From Irregularibacter muris (GTDB lineage: Bacteria; Bacillota; Clostridia; Eubacteriales; Garciellaceae), in contig NZ_JANKAS010000001.1 in assembly GCF_024622505.1 (NCBI RefSeq), positions 310,001 through 374,000 of the forward strand: DNA of 64,000 bases. The letters run 5' to 3'. Below the pieces are notes generated by a model. It was given only the letters and a program-made list of their open reading frames with translations. It did not search any database and had not been told where the DNA came from. Of this stretch, positions 17,423 through 26,791 are shown in pieces. Positions within the stretch are counted from its first letter, which is position 1. Each line of letters starts with the position of its first letter. The position numbers and the translations under genes were made by a program.

Positions 17423-18589
17423 ATGAAATTAATCAATAAGAATAACATGTCAGTGACAGTTGGTGTAGCGTTTGTTTGGTTTACTACACAATTTGGTGGA
17501 GGATTTGCATCAGGTGCACAATTGTTTCAATACTTTATTGTATTTGGCATCTGGACTTTAATCACACCAATTTTAGCTCAAGTGGTAGGTGCTGTTTTTC
17601 AGTGGTATGCTCTTCGATATGCAAAAAGACACGATGTATATGACTATAGAAGCTTTAATGATAGTTTTTATGGAAAATTTGCTCCAATCTTTTCAAATTT
17701 ATATGAAATAGTTTACATTATTTTACTTTGTTTAGCACCCTCAGTAGCTTTTGCCACTGGTGGATCTACTATGGCTGAGCTTATAGGAATTCCCTACTTA
17801 TTATGTACAGTAATTATAGGAATATTTATTTTCATTACCACGGTATATGGAACAGAAATTGTTCGTAAAGCAGCTTCTACTTTATCAGTCATTATTATTG
17901 TTGGATTATTAGTGGTGTACATCCCTAATATTATTGCCCAATGGGGAAATATTACTGCTAACATCAAGGCTTTAGCCAGCCAAGAAGCACCTGTAGGGCC
18001 AGCTATATGGAGTTCTCTAGTTTATGCCTTCTTTCAATTAGCTTCTATTGGATTGTTAGTACAACATGCGAAGGCCTTTACTTCAGAAAAGGATGCAAAA
18101 ACAAGTATGATTTATGGAGTAATTGTAAATGCTGGCATCATCTTTATTTCCACTTTAGGTTTATTAGCCATTGTAAATACTCCTGGAATAGATCAACAAC
18201 CTATTCCAATCTTAACCCTAATTCGTAACGGGGTAGGAAGTTCTTTTATGACGCCTATCATTTCTATTTTAATTATCCTTGGTGCAGTATCTACTGCAGT
18301 AAACATGATCGCTGGCATTGTAAACCGTATAGTGGTTAAATATGACAAAGAACAATCCAAAGATTCTAATGGAAAAACAAAACCTTCAAAACTAACTATT
18401 ATTACTACATTTGTATTTGTTATATTAGCATTCTGTATCGCCCAATTTGGTTTATTGCCATTGGTTAAGGTGGGATATGGATACTTAGGATATATTACCA
18501 TAGCTGTTGTGATTGTTCCCTATATTATCCACATGATTCTTACTGCAATGGGTAAAATTGATAAGGTTGAGAAATCAACAAGTAGGTGA
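17423..18589 (+). CDS. YkvI-type membrane transporter (APC/LeuT-like)
   Basis: 388 residues with about ten to eleven hydrophobic segments. The N-terminus has GVAFVWFTTQFGGGFASG, the Gly-rich unwound TM1 typical of LeuT-fold carriers and of the YkvI family. It is the only transporter in the operon and its stop overlaps the ligase start. It therefore probably imports the hydroxy- or enoate substrate or exports the reduced acid. RBS TAGGGGG. Confidence 0.82.
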   Translation: MKLINKNNMSVTVGVAFVWFTTQFGGGFASGAQLFQYFIVFGIWTLITPILAQVVGAVFQWYALRYAKRHDVYDYRSFNDSFYGKFAPIFSNLYEIVYIILLCLAPSVAFATGGSTMAELIGIPYLLCTVIIGIFIFITTVYGTEIVRKAASTLSVIIIVGLLVVYIPNIIAQWGNITANIKALASQEAPVGPAIWSSLVYAFFQLASIGLLVQHAKAFTSEKDAKTSMIYGVIVNAGIIFISTLGLLAIVNTPGIDQQPIPILTLIRNGVGSSFMTPIISILIILGAVSTAVNMIAGIVNRIVVKYDKEQSKDSNGKTKPSKLTIITTFVFVILAFCIAQFGLLPLVKVGYGYLGYITIAVVIVPYIIHMILTAMGKIDKVEKSTSR

Positions 18590-20232
18590 TTGCAATTAAG
18601 CTAGAAAAGAAAACCATATATGATAGTTTTCGGGAGCGAGTGAATCAGGCTCCCGAACAACTAGCATTGGAATATAAGGGAAAGAAATTTTCATGGAGTG
18701 ACCTTGACTTAAGATCCAATAATGTTGCTATTTTTTTTATGAGAAAGGGGATAACAAAGGGAACCCATGTAGGCATTTGGAGTATCAATAGTCCAAATTG
18801 GATTATCAACTTTTTTGCACTGATAAAGCTAGGAGCTATACCTGTATTAATTAATACCTGTTACAAAGAACAGGAGCTATCTAATGTATTAGAATATGCG
18901 GATATAGAATTTATATGCTATGGTGATTCCTATAAAGACTGTGATTGTGAAAGTATTTTAAAAAGATTAGAATCCATTGGATATCTCAAAGGGGAAAACT
19001 GTGTTGCTATCGGCCAATCCAGAGATGGTAGCTGGGAGGGACTGCAAGAAAAAAGTTCTCCTCCAACTAAAGAAGAGTTAAGGGAACTTTTCCAACAACA
19101 AAGTAAAATATCTATCCATGATACGGCAGCAATGTTTTTCACCTCTGGCACGACAAAGCTACCAAAGGGAGTTATGCTTTCCCATTATAGTCTAAACAAT
19201 AATTCTTTAGAAATTGCTAGAAATATGCGTTGGACTAATGAGGATAGGATGTGTATCGCCGTTCCTTTATTTCATTGTTTTGGTATAACGGCTAGTTTAT
19301 TAGCAGCAGTTCATGCAGGGTGTACTATACACTTATTACAACAGTGCAGATCTTTAGAGGTTTTAAAAAGAGTTTATGAAGAGAACTGTACCATTTTAAA
19401 TGGTGTTCCCACTATGTTTCTTGCTATGTTGCATAATAAACAGCGTTCAAGATATCCTTTATCTTCCATAAGGTCAGGAATTATAGCTGGTTCTCCCATA
19501 TCTGCCAGTGATTATTTGAAATTGTGTAAAACTTTTCACATTAGTCATTTACAACCTTCTTATGGGCAGACTGAGGCTTCGCCCTGTATTACTATTTCTG
19601 ATTATGAGGATTCCTTGGAGATAAAATCTAAGACAGTAGGTAGGACCATTAATAATGTTTTCCTAAGAATTTATGATCAGGATTCCCAGAAAGAGTTGTT
19701 ACCGGGTCAGATAGGTGAAATACAAACAAAGGGTTATCATGTAATGAAATGCTATTATAAAACACCTACAGAGACTCAGAGAGCTATTAATGAAGAGGGC
19801 TGGCTATCTACCGGAGATCTTGGATATTTAGATCATAATGGATATTTATACATCACAGGAAGAGCATCGGAAATGATTATACGGGGTGGGGAGAATATTT
19901 CCCCCTTGGAAATAGAAGAATGCATTGGATGCTTTCCAAAAATTAAAGATGTAAAGGTTATAGGAATAGAAGCTGATGTGTTACAAGAAGAAATTGTGGC
20001 TTGCATTATTCCTGAAAGAGGAGAAGAAATAGACACAGTAGCATTGAAGAAGTTTATAGGAGAAAGATTAGCGGAGTATAAAGTTCCAAAGCATATATTG
20101 ATATTTAATAACTTTCCCCACACAGCAAGTGGAAAAGTTAGGATTAATGATTTAAAACAACAAGCCATTAATAGAATAAATCCAAAGAATGAGGAGGATC
20201 TAGTATGTTTTTTACAAAGCAACATGAACTAA
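18586..20232 (+). CDS. AMP-forming acyl-CoA ligase
   Basis: 548-residue adenylate-forming enzyme that makes acyl-CoA from acid, ATP and CoA. Core motifs: P-loop FTSGTTKLPKGV (about residue 183; Lys replaces the usual Gly), YGQTEAS, STGDLGY and GRASEMIIRGGENISP. The C-terminal lysine motif is SGKVR. GTG 18586 overlaps the transporter stop. In Cai and Car systems such a ligase (CaiC, CarB) primes a CoA loop run by a CoA-transferase, and the same division of labour is likely here. Confidence 0.92.
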   Translation: MIAIKLEKKTIYDSFRERVNQAPEQLALEYKGKKFSWSDLDLRSNNVAIFFMRKGITKGTHVGIWSINSPNWIINFFALIKLGAIPVLINTCYKEQELSNVLEYADIEFICYGDSYKDCDCESILKRLESIGYLKGENCVAIGQSRDGSWEGLQEKSSPPTKEELRELFQQQSKISIHDTAAMFFTSGTTKLPKGVMLSHYSLNNNSLEIARNMRWTNEDRMCIAVPLFHCFGITASLLAAVHAGCTIHLLQQCRSLEVLKRVYEENCTILNGVPTMFLAMLHNKQRSRYPLSSIRSGIIAGSPISASDYLKLCKTFHISHLQPSYGQTEASPCITISDYEDSLEIKSKTVGRTINNVFLRIYDQDSQKELLPGQIGEIQTKGYHVMKCYYKTPTETQRAINEEGWLSTGDLGYLDHNGYLYITGRASEMIIRGGENISPLEIEECIGCFPKIKDVKVIGIEADVLQEEIVACIIPERGEEIDTVALKKFIGERLAEYKVPKHILIFNNFPHTASGKVRINDLKQQAINRINPKNEEDLVCFLQSNMN

Positions 20233-21344
20233 TTAGAAAACTAGCCAGGGAGTTCGCTGAAAAAGAATTGACCACTGAAATATTAGACAAGATAGAGGAA
20301 AGCGGGGAATTCCCCGAAGAAATACTACAGAAAATGGCCAATGTAGGTTTTTTTGGGATTAAAATTCCTAGAGAGTATGGGGGGAGTGGAGCAGATCATA
20401 GAGCCTATGTTACCGTGGTAGAGGAAATTGCCCGAGTAAGTGGTGTGGCCAGTATCTATGTTTCCTCTCCAAACTCCCTATCCGGTGGACCTCTTTTATT
20501 AGAAGGTACTGAAGAACAAAAAGATAAGTATTTACGACCTATTTTAACCAATGAGAAAAAATTGTGTTTTGCTTTAACCGAACCTGATGCGGGGTCTGAC
20601 GCTGGTGGAATGCTTACCCAAGCAGTTAAGGATGGGGATTATTATATACTAAACGGACGAAAAACTTTTATTACGGCAGCTCCCTTAGCAGATTATGCAG
20701 TTGTATATGCAAAAACAGATGTAACCAAGGGGACTAAAGGAATAAGTGCATTTATAGTAGATATGACATTACCTGGTGTTTCCTGTGGTAAACCAGAAGA
20801 TAAAATGGGATTAATCGGATGTGCAACCAGTGATATTATTCTAGAAAATGTACGGGTGCATAAAGGTGATCTTCTAGGAGAAGAGGGGAAAGGTTTCATT
20901 AATGCCATGAAAACTCTTGATGTTGGACGGATTGGTGTAGCTGCCCAGTCCATAGGTGTTGCCCAAGGAGCCCTAGATGAAGCCATTAAATATGCTGCAG
21001 AAAGAAAACAATTCGGTAGAAGTATTGCAAAATTCCAAGGAATAAGCTTTATGATAGCAGATATGGCAGCAAAATTAGAAGCAGCAAAATTATTAACTTA
21101 TAAAGCTGCTTATTTGAAAGACACCAATCAAAATACTACCCAGGCAGCTTCTATAGCAAAATACTATGCCTCAGAAGTTTGTAATGAAATCTGTGCAAAA
21201 GCCTTACAAATTCATGGAGGTTACGGTTTTATAAAGGATTATAAGATTGAGAGAATGTATAGGGATTGTAGAGTGTTTACAATTTACGAAGGAACTACTC
21301 AAGTACAACAAATGGTAATCGCAGGGCAATTGCTCAAGAAATAG
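20205..21344 (+). CDS. Acyl-CoA dehydrogenase family protein (enoyl-CoA reductase)
   Basis: 379-residue FAD enzyme. GAGGAGG precedes ATG 20205, which overlaps the ligase by 28 nt. Motifs: FALTEPDAGSDAG (substrate/FAD loop), LDVGRIGVAAQSIGVAQGA, and RDCRVFTIYEGTTQVQ with the catalytic Glu of short-chain enzymes. Next to EtfBA it most likely works in the reducing direction, 2-enoyl-CoA to acyl-CoA, as AcdB, CaiA or CarC do. Confidence 0.94.
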   Translation: MFFTKQHELIRKLAREFAEKELTTEILDKIEESGEFPEEILQKMANVGFFGIKIPREYGGSGADHRAYVTVVEEIARVSGVASIYVSSPNSLSGGPLLLEGTEEQKDKYLRPILTNEKKLCFALTEPDAGSDAGGMLTQAVKDGDYYILNGRKTFITAAPLADYAVVYAKTDVTKGTKGISAFIVDMTLPGVSCGKPEDKMGLIGCATSDIILENVRVHKGDLLGEEGKGFINAMKTLDVGRIGVAAQSIGVAQGALDEAIKYAAERKQFGRSIAKFQGISFMIADMAAKLEAAKLLTYKAAYLKDTNQNTTQAASIAKYYASEVCNEICAKALQIHGGYGFIKDYKIERMYRDCRVFTIYEGTTQVQQMVIAGQLLKK

Positions 21345-21361
21345 AAAGGAGAAGATGATAG

Positions 21362-22147
21362 ATGAAAATTCTAGTTTGCGTAAAACAAGTACCTGATACC
21401 AATGAAGTAAAGATAGATCCTGTAAAAGGGACGCTGATTCGGGAAGGTGTCCCCAGTATTCTGAATCCTGACGATGCAAATGCCCTAGAGGCAGCATTAA
21501 AAATCAAAGATGAAATAAAAGGCACAGAAGTATCTGTAATTACTATGGGACCACCTCAAGCTGAGGAAATGCTAAGAGAATGTATGGCTATGGGGGCAGA
21601 TTCGGCTTATCTATTAAGCGATAGAGCCTTTGGAGGAGCAGACACCTGTGCTACCAGCACTACCCTAGCAGCAGGAATCAGAAAAGTAGGGGATGTAGAT
21701 ATCATTTTTGCCGGAAGACAGGCCATTGATGGTGATACCGCCCAAGTAGGTCCTCAAACTGCCCAAAGATTGGATCTTCCAGTAGTTACCTATGTACAGG
21801 ATGTAAAATTACAAGAGGGTAAATGTATAGTGGAAAGACAACTGGAAGATGGCTATGAAGTATTAGAAGTAGAAATGCCCTGTGTACTAACCTGTGTAAA
21901 AGAATTAAATGACCCTAGATATATGACAGTTAGCGGCATTTTAGATGCTTACGCTAAGGAAATCGTGATATGGAATCATAAGGATTTAGAATTGGATTCT
22001 CAGGATTGTGGGTTAAGTGCATCACCTACCCAGGTATTTCGATCCTTTACTCCCCCTCAAAAAGGAAAAGGGGAAATATTTAAAGGCAATATATCTGAAA
22101 TTGCAAATAAGTTAGTTAACAAATTATCTCAAGAACATTTAATTTAA
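21362..22147 (+). CDS. etfB: Electron transfer flavoprotein beta subunit
   Basis: 261 residues. N-terminal MKILVCVKQVPDTNEVKID and the nucleotide-binding stretch FAGRQAIDGDTAQVGPQ are classical. The beta subunit of bifurcating Etfs binds FAD and NADH in place of AMP; the local sequence GDTAQVGPQ fits that group. It is followed after 21 nt by etfA, and both serve the acyl-CoA dehydrogenase. Confidence 0.95.
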   Translation: MKILVCVKQVPDTNEVKIDPVKGTLIREGVPSILNPDDANALEAALKIKDEIKGTEVSVITMGPPQAEEMLRECMAMGADSAYLLSDRAFGGADTCATSTTLAAGIRKVGDVDIIFAGRQAIDGDTAQVGPQTAQRLDLPVVTYVQDVKLQEGKCIVERQLEDGYEVLEVEMPCVLTCVKELNDPRYMTVSGILDAYAKEIVIWNHKDLELDSQDCGLSASPTQVFRSFTPPQKGKGEIFKGNISEIANKLVNKLSQEHLI

Positions 22148-22168
22148 TGAAAGGACAGGTGAATAAAT

Positions 22169-23395
22169 ATGGCAATTAATGTAATCGATGAGAAATGTAA
22201 AGGATGTTCTATATGTGTAAAGAACTGTCCCTTTGATGCGATAACCATGGAAGGCAAATTGGCAGTGATAGGAACTTCCTGTACTGAATGTGGTGTATGT
22301 GTTGAAAAATGTCCTTTTGATGCTATAGAAAAAACTGAAGTGGAAAAGAAAAACACACAGGATATTAGTGCATACCAAGGGGTATGGGTCTTTGCTGAAC
22401 AAAGAGATGGTAAAATTATGCCTGTAGTTATGGAGCTATTAGGAGAAGGGAAAAAATTAGCAAAGGAAATTGGCACAGAACTTTGCGCTGTACTTTGTGG
22501 CCATAATGTGGATTTTCTAGCGGATGAGCTTTTTGCCCATGGTGCGGAAAAAGTTTATATTGCTGACCATGGGGAGCTAAATACCTATAGAACAGATGCC
22601 TATACAAAGGTGATTTATTCAGCTATTGAAAAATATAAACCGGAAATTGTATTGCTAGGAGCGACCCATATAGGACGGGATTTAGGGCCTTGCCTTGCGG
22701 TTAAAGCCAATACAGGGTTAACGGCAGACTGTACCCAATTGGAAATTGATCCTGTGGGCAAATATCTTAAACAAACTCGACCAGCTTTTGGAGGTAACCT
22801 AATGGCAACCATTGTTTGTAAAGATCATAGACCACAGATGTCCACAGTTAGACCAGGGGTTATGGATAAGGCCCAATATGACCGTTCCCTTAAGGGAGAA
22901 GTTGTCAAGTTAGAGGTAGAATTTAACGATGGAGATATTCGCACAAAGGTTATAGATATTGTAAAAACCGTAAAGAATCAAGTATCTTTAACAGATGCCG
23001 AAATAATTGTCTCTGGTGGTATGGGACTTGGAAAACCAGAGGGATTTGAACTCCTACAAAAATTAGCAGATAAACTAGGAGCAATGGTAGGAGCTTCTCG
23101 GGCATGTGTTGATGCCGGTTGGATTGATCATTCACACCAAATTGGTCAGACAGGAACTACGGTTAAGCCTAAGATTTATTTTGCCTGTGGAATATCAGGA
23201 GCTATTCAACATCTTGCAGGAATGCAAAATTCTGATTATATTATTGCTATCAATACCAATGAGGCTGCACCTATTTTGGAAACGGCAGACTTTGGCATTG
23301 TCGGGGATTTATATCAAGTCATCCCTACAATTATTGAAGAATTAGATAAATTAGAGGAAAGATCCAATTCTCTTTCTTGTGCTTCCAGTTACTAA
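22169..23395 (+). CDS. etfA: Electron transfer flavoprotein alpha subunit with N-terminal 2[4Fe-4S] domain
   Basis: 408 residues, about 70 longer than plain EtfA. Residues 1-60 form a ferredoxin domain with [12 protein letters not shown] and [12 protein letters not shown]. The remainder is normal EtfA with the FAD motif SGGMGLG... [11 protein letters not shown]... GISGAIQH. CarE of the caffeoyl-CoA reductase of Acetobacterium has the same extra domain. It may relay electrons between ferredoxin and the bifurcating flavin. Energy-conserving bifurcation is inferred. Confidence 0.94.
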   Translation: MAINVIDEKCKGCSICVKNCPFDAITMEGKLAVIGTSCTECGVCVEKCPFDAIEKTEVEKKNTQDISAYQGVWVFAEQRDGKIMPVVMELLGEGKKLAKEIGTELCAVLCGHNVDFLADELFAHGAEKVYIADHGELNTYRTDAYTKVIYSAIEKYKPEIVLLGATHIGRDLGPCLAVKANTGLTADCTQLEIDPVGKYLKQTRPAFGGNLMATIVCKDHRPQMSTVRPGVMDKAQYDRSLKGEVVKLEVEFNDGDIRTKVIDIVKTVKNQVSLTDAEIIVSGGMGLGKPEGFELLQKLADKLGAMVGASRACVDAGWIDHSHQIGQTGTTVKPKIYFACGISGAIQHLAGMQNSDYIIAINTNEAAPILETADFGIVGDLYQVIPTIIEELDKLEERSNSLSCASSY

Positions 23396-23453
23396 TAATT
23401 ATGATAGATATCTTTAGTGTGAAAAAATTTACAACTTAAAAGGAGGTAAAATC

Positions 23454-24701
23454 ATGAGCAAACCATTAGAGGGTGTTAAAGTAATAGAACTTGCTACATT
23501 TATTGCAGCAGCAACAGCCGGTAGATTTTTAGCGGATTTAGGAGCAGAGGTTATTAAAATTGAATCACCAAAGGGTGATCCCTTAAGATATACAGCACCA
23601 TCTGAAGGAAGACCTTTGGATATGTATGAAAACACTACCTGGGAATTAGAAAATGCAAATAAATCTTGTATTTCTCTTAATATGAAAGATCCTAAGGGAA
23701 AAGAGGCATTTTTCAAATTATTAGATCAAGCCGATATATTAATTACCAACTGGAGGGTGCAAGCATTAGAAAGAGCCGGATTGGATTATGAAGCTTTACG
23801 AGAAAGATATCCTAGTTTAGTTTATGCTATGTGCACAGGTTATGGTGAATTTGGACCTGATAAGGATCTTCCAGGTTTTGACTTTACTGCCTACTTTGCA
23901 AGAGGTGGATATCTAGAAACTTTACGACAAAAGGATTCCAGACCTATGAATGTGGTACCGGGAGTTGGTGATCATAATGTAGGAATGAACTTAGTAGCGG
24001 GAATCTTGGCGGCACTTTATCAAGCAAAGACCACTGGAAAGGGCGAAAAAGTCACTACAAGTTTATTTGAAAGTGCTATATTTAATATGGGGATGATGGT
24101 GCAAGCAGCCCAATATAAAGATATTGGGAAAAAATATCCTATTGATATTCGCGAAGCAGATAACCCATTTAATACTGCATGGCTAACTAAGGACGGTAGA
24201 TATATTCAAACCTGTATGCCTGATTATAATACCTATTATAAGAGGTTTATGACTGCTATTGGTAGGGAAGATTTAGTGGATGATGAAAATTACTTCCCCG
24301 TGCAAAACTTACAGGCAAAAAACCTTGGCACCGAAGTATATGATATTGTAGCAGAAGCTATGAAAAACAAGGAAGTTTTAGAATGGAAAGAAATTTTGAC
24401 CAATGCGGATATTCCCTTTAGTGTAGCTCAGTCTTGGGAAGAAATTTTAGAGGATAAGCAAGCATGGGCAAATAATTGCTTCTACAAGATGAAATACGAT
24501 AATGGTAATGAAAGAACATTAGTATGTTTACCAGTAAAATTTGCGGAGATGGGAAGACCAGATTATAATCGTGGTCCGCTAATTGGAGAACAAGGGCCAG
24601 AAATCTTAAGGGAAATAGGATATAGTAATGAGGAAATTCAGGAATTAAAGAATAGTAAAGCGTTATATGTATGGGATGATCAGGATAACAAATTAAAATA
24701 A
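23454..24701 (+). CDS. Class III (CaiB/BaiF) CoA-transferase
   Basis: 415-residue family III CoA-transferase, similar in length and motifs to HadA/FldA and CaiB. The N-terminal LEGVKVIELATFIAAATAGR and FLADLGAEVIKIE are diagnostic; the catalytic Asp lies in PGFDFTAYFARGG (about residue 143). It would move CoA from the reduced acyl-CoA to incoming acid, saving ATP. AAAGGAGG precedes the ATG. Last gene of the operon. Confidence 0.93.
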   Translation: MSKPLEGVKVIELATFIAAATAGRFLADLGAEVIKIESPKGDPLRYTAPSEGRPLDMYENTTWELENANKSCISLNMKDPKGKEAFFKLLDQADILITNWRVQALERAGLDYEALRERYPSLVYAMCTGYGEFGPDKDLPGFDFTAYFARGGYLETLRQKDSRPMNVVPGVGDHNVGMNLVAGILAALYQAKTTGKGEKVTTSLFESAIFNMGMMVQAAQYKDIGKKYPIDIREADNPFNTAWLTKDGRYIQTCMPDYNTYYKRFMTAIGREDLVDDENYFPVQNLQAKNLGTEVYDIVAEAMKNKEVLEWKEILTNADIPFSVAQSWEEILEDKQAWANNCFYKMKYDNGNERTLVCLPVKFAEMGRPDYNRGPLIGEQGPEILREIGYSNEEIQELKNSKALYVWDDQDNKLK

Positions 24702-24736
24702 GTATATTGAAATACAGTTTAAAATAATTAGGATCT

Positions 24737-24784
24737 AAATATGACATTGCTTTATATAGTATATAGGAAAAGCAATGTCATATT
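24737..24784 (+). terminator. Hairpin at the end of the dehydratase operon
   Basis: Perfect 17-bp stem (AAATATGACATTGCTTT / AAAGCAATGTCATATTT) with a 14-nt loop. The T-tract is short but position and strength suit a terminator. Confidence 0.75.
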
Positions 24785-24820
24785 TATGTTTACATAAAAA
24801 ACGATTCTTTGGAGGCGTAT

Positions 24821-25534
24821 ATGGAAAAATTAAAAATCTATAATTTATTTTTATTTTTATTAGGATTAGCATGTTTAAGTCTGGGTGTCGTATTGGTGGT
24901 TAAATCAGATTTAGGCATTTCAGTTGCCACATCTGTTCCCTATGTTTTTAGCTTATATTTTACAAAATTAAGTTTTGGACAATGGAACTATATTATTCAT
25001 GGTTTTTCCTTACTACTTTTAGTGATAATGATTAAAAAACTCACAGTAAAGCATTTAATGTCCTTTATCGTTGCTTTTTTATTCGGAGTGACTATAGATT
25101 TATTTGGTGGACTTTTGACTTTCTATACAGCCAGTACACTCGTGGAAAGAATTATGTTATTTATTTTATCCTCGGTAGTTATTTCTGTAGGTCTAGCCTC
25201 TCTAATAAAAAGCAATTATCCTATTCTTCCTTTTGACACTTTTGTAAAAGAAATTACAGAAATAAAAAATATTAAATATAAAAAATTTAAAACAGGATTT
25301 GATCTGGTTTGTTTTACCATATCCTTTGCTTCTAGTATGTTATTTTTTAGAAAGTTACAGGGCTTACATATTGGAACACTAGTATCGGCTATTATTTTAG
25401 GCAGTATGATAGGATCATGTTTAAATTTTATGAATAAATATGTAGGGGGAAAACCCCTTTTGCCTGAAGAAAAAACAAAAGCAATATTGGATTTTGATTT
25501 TATAAAATTTTCTAAATCTAAAGTTACATCATAA
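24821..25534 (+). CDS. YczE/YyaS-type membrane protein
   Basis: 237 residues with five to six hydrophobic segments. ATG 24821 follows GGAGG (24811-24815). The N-terminal pattern GLACLSLGVVLVVKSDLGISVATSVPYV is typical of the YczE/YitT-like family, whose function is unknown. It is separated from the preceding operon by a strong hairpin and converges on the YeiH gene, so it is probably an independent unit. Confidence 0.75.
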   Translation: MEKLKIYNLFLFLLGLACLSLGVVLVVKSDLGISVATSVPYVFSLYFTKLSFGQWNYIIHGFSLLLLVIMIKKLTVKHLMSFIVAFLFGVTIDLFGGLLTFYTASTLVERIMLFILSSVVISVGLASLIKSNYPILPFDTFVKEITEIKNIKYKKFKTGFDLVCFTISFASSMLFFRKLQGLHIGTLVSAIILGSMIGSCLNFMNKYVGGKPLLPEEKTKAILDFDFIKFSKSKVTS

Positions 25535-25563
25535 AAGAGAAGGTCTATCATTAAAATGGAGCA

Positions 25564-25613
25564 ACTTGTTGTGCCAGTTGGCAGGAGAAGAGTAATCAAC
25601 CAGCACAACAAGT
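25564..25613. terminator. Hairpin between convergent genes
   Basis: ACTTGTTGTGC / GCACAACAAGT, an 11-bp stem with 28-nt loop, between the YczE-like and YeiH-like genes. No strong U-tract; probable terminator by position. Confidence 0.5.
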
Positions 25614-25639
25614 AAAATTAAAATATTTTCATTTGTAAA

Positions 25640-26680
25640 TTAGATTTGTCCAAACATCATCTGCACTAAGAAGGAAACAACTACCACTAAAGCTGAAATA
25701 ATAAAACCATGGATCATCGGTGTAAAACCAGACTTAGCAAGCTTTTTAAAGTTTGTTCTAAGACCAATGGCTCCTAAAGACATGACCATAAAAAGCTTAC
25801 TCATATTAGAAAGAGAGTGGCTAACCGATTCAGGAACAAAACCTAAACTCTTAATGATTACCATGCCAAGAAACATCAAGATGAACCAAGGAAAGATTTT
25901 TCTAATATTGACACCTTCATTTGCTCTGGTAGAAGCTACTTCCTCATTTCCCATAGCCAACCTAGCTTCCTTCCGTAAAAGGCGTTCATTTATATAGGAA
26001 AATATAAGCACAATGGGGATAATGGACAAAGTTCTTGTTAATTTAACAATAACAGAGAGTTTACCCGCCATATCTGAAAAGGCGTAGCCAGCAGCTACTA
26101 CTGAAGAGGTATCATTTACTGCTGTCCCAGTCCATAAGCCATAACCCAAATCCGACATATGAAAATACCTTCCAGCAATGGGAAAAAGAATAACCATTAA
26201 AACATCGAAAATAAAAGTAGCAGAAATCCCATAGGCAATATCACTTTCCTCAGCCTCAATAACGGGTGCAATAGCAGCAATAGCCGAACCTCCACAGATT
26301 CCCGTTCCTGCTGAAATAAGGCTGGACAGTTTCCAATTCATGTGAAATAGTTTCCCAAGTAGGTAACCGCCGCCAAAGGCTGTGGCCAAAGTAAATATCA
26401 TAACAAATAGAGAGAACTTTCCCACTTCCATAACCTGTTTAAAACTAAGACCAAGTCCCATAAGTACAATAGCTAGACGTAGTATCTTTTTTGAAGTGAA
26501 TCCTAAGCCTGCATCAAAAAATGTATATTTTGATATAACGGGATTTAATAACATTCCGATCAATAGAGCAAAAACACCAGCGCCTATCAGATTATAAGGA
26601 ATAAGTCCACTAAAAAACATAGAAATATAGGCCAATAACAGAGTAAAAAATATTCCGGGTACATATTTTTTAATATGCAT
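25640..26680 (-). CDS. YeiH-family putative sulfate exporter
   Basis: 346-residue integral membrane protein with about ten hydrophobic segments. Family hallmarks are AGTGICGGSAIAAIAPVI and WTGTAVNDTSSVVAAGYAFS. AAGGAG lies 11 nt before the ATG on the minus strand. It is divergent from a LysR regulator, the arrangement of yeiE-yeiH in enterobacteria. Export of sulfate or sulfite is a family annotation with little direct proof. Confidence 0.88.
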   Translation of the reverse strand: MHIKKYVPGIFFTLLLAYISMFFSGLIPYNLIGAGVFALLIGMLLNPVISKYTFFDAGLGFTSKKILRLAIVLMGLGLSFKQVMEVGKFSLFVMIFTLATAFGGGYLLGKLFHMNWKLSSLISAGTGICGGSAIAAIAPVIEAEESDIAYGISATFIFDVLMVILFPIAGRYFHMSDLGYGLWTGTAVNDTSSVVAAGYAFSDMAGKLSVIVKLTRTLSIIPIVLIFSYINERLLRKEARLAMGNEEVASTRANEGVNIRKIFPWFILMFLGMVIIKSLGFVPESVSHSLSNMSKLFMVMSLGAIGLRTNFKKLAKSGFTPMIHGFIISALVVVVSFLVQMMFGQI

Positions 26681-26737
26681 AAAACCATCATCTCCTTAAA
26701 TAAATTCCTTTTGATTTTATCACCTTTTGAATATAAA

Positions 26738-26765
26738 ATATAATTATAAATGATTATAATTATAT
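26738..26765. promoter_or_regulatory. 28-bp inverted repeat between yeiH-like and lysR genes
   Basis: Perfect 12-bp arms (ATATAATTATAA / TTATAATTATAT) around ATGA. It contains LysR-type T-N11-A patterns and lies 27 bp before the lysR start, in the divergent promoter region. Probable binding site of the adjacent LysR protein. Confidence 0.6.
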
Positions 26766-26791
26766 AAGAATAAATTATAGAGGTGATGAAA

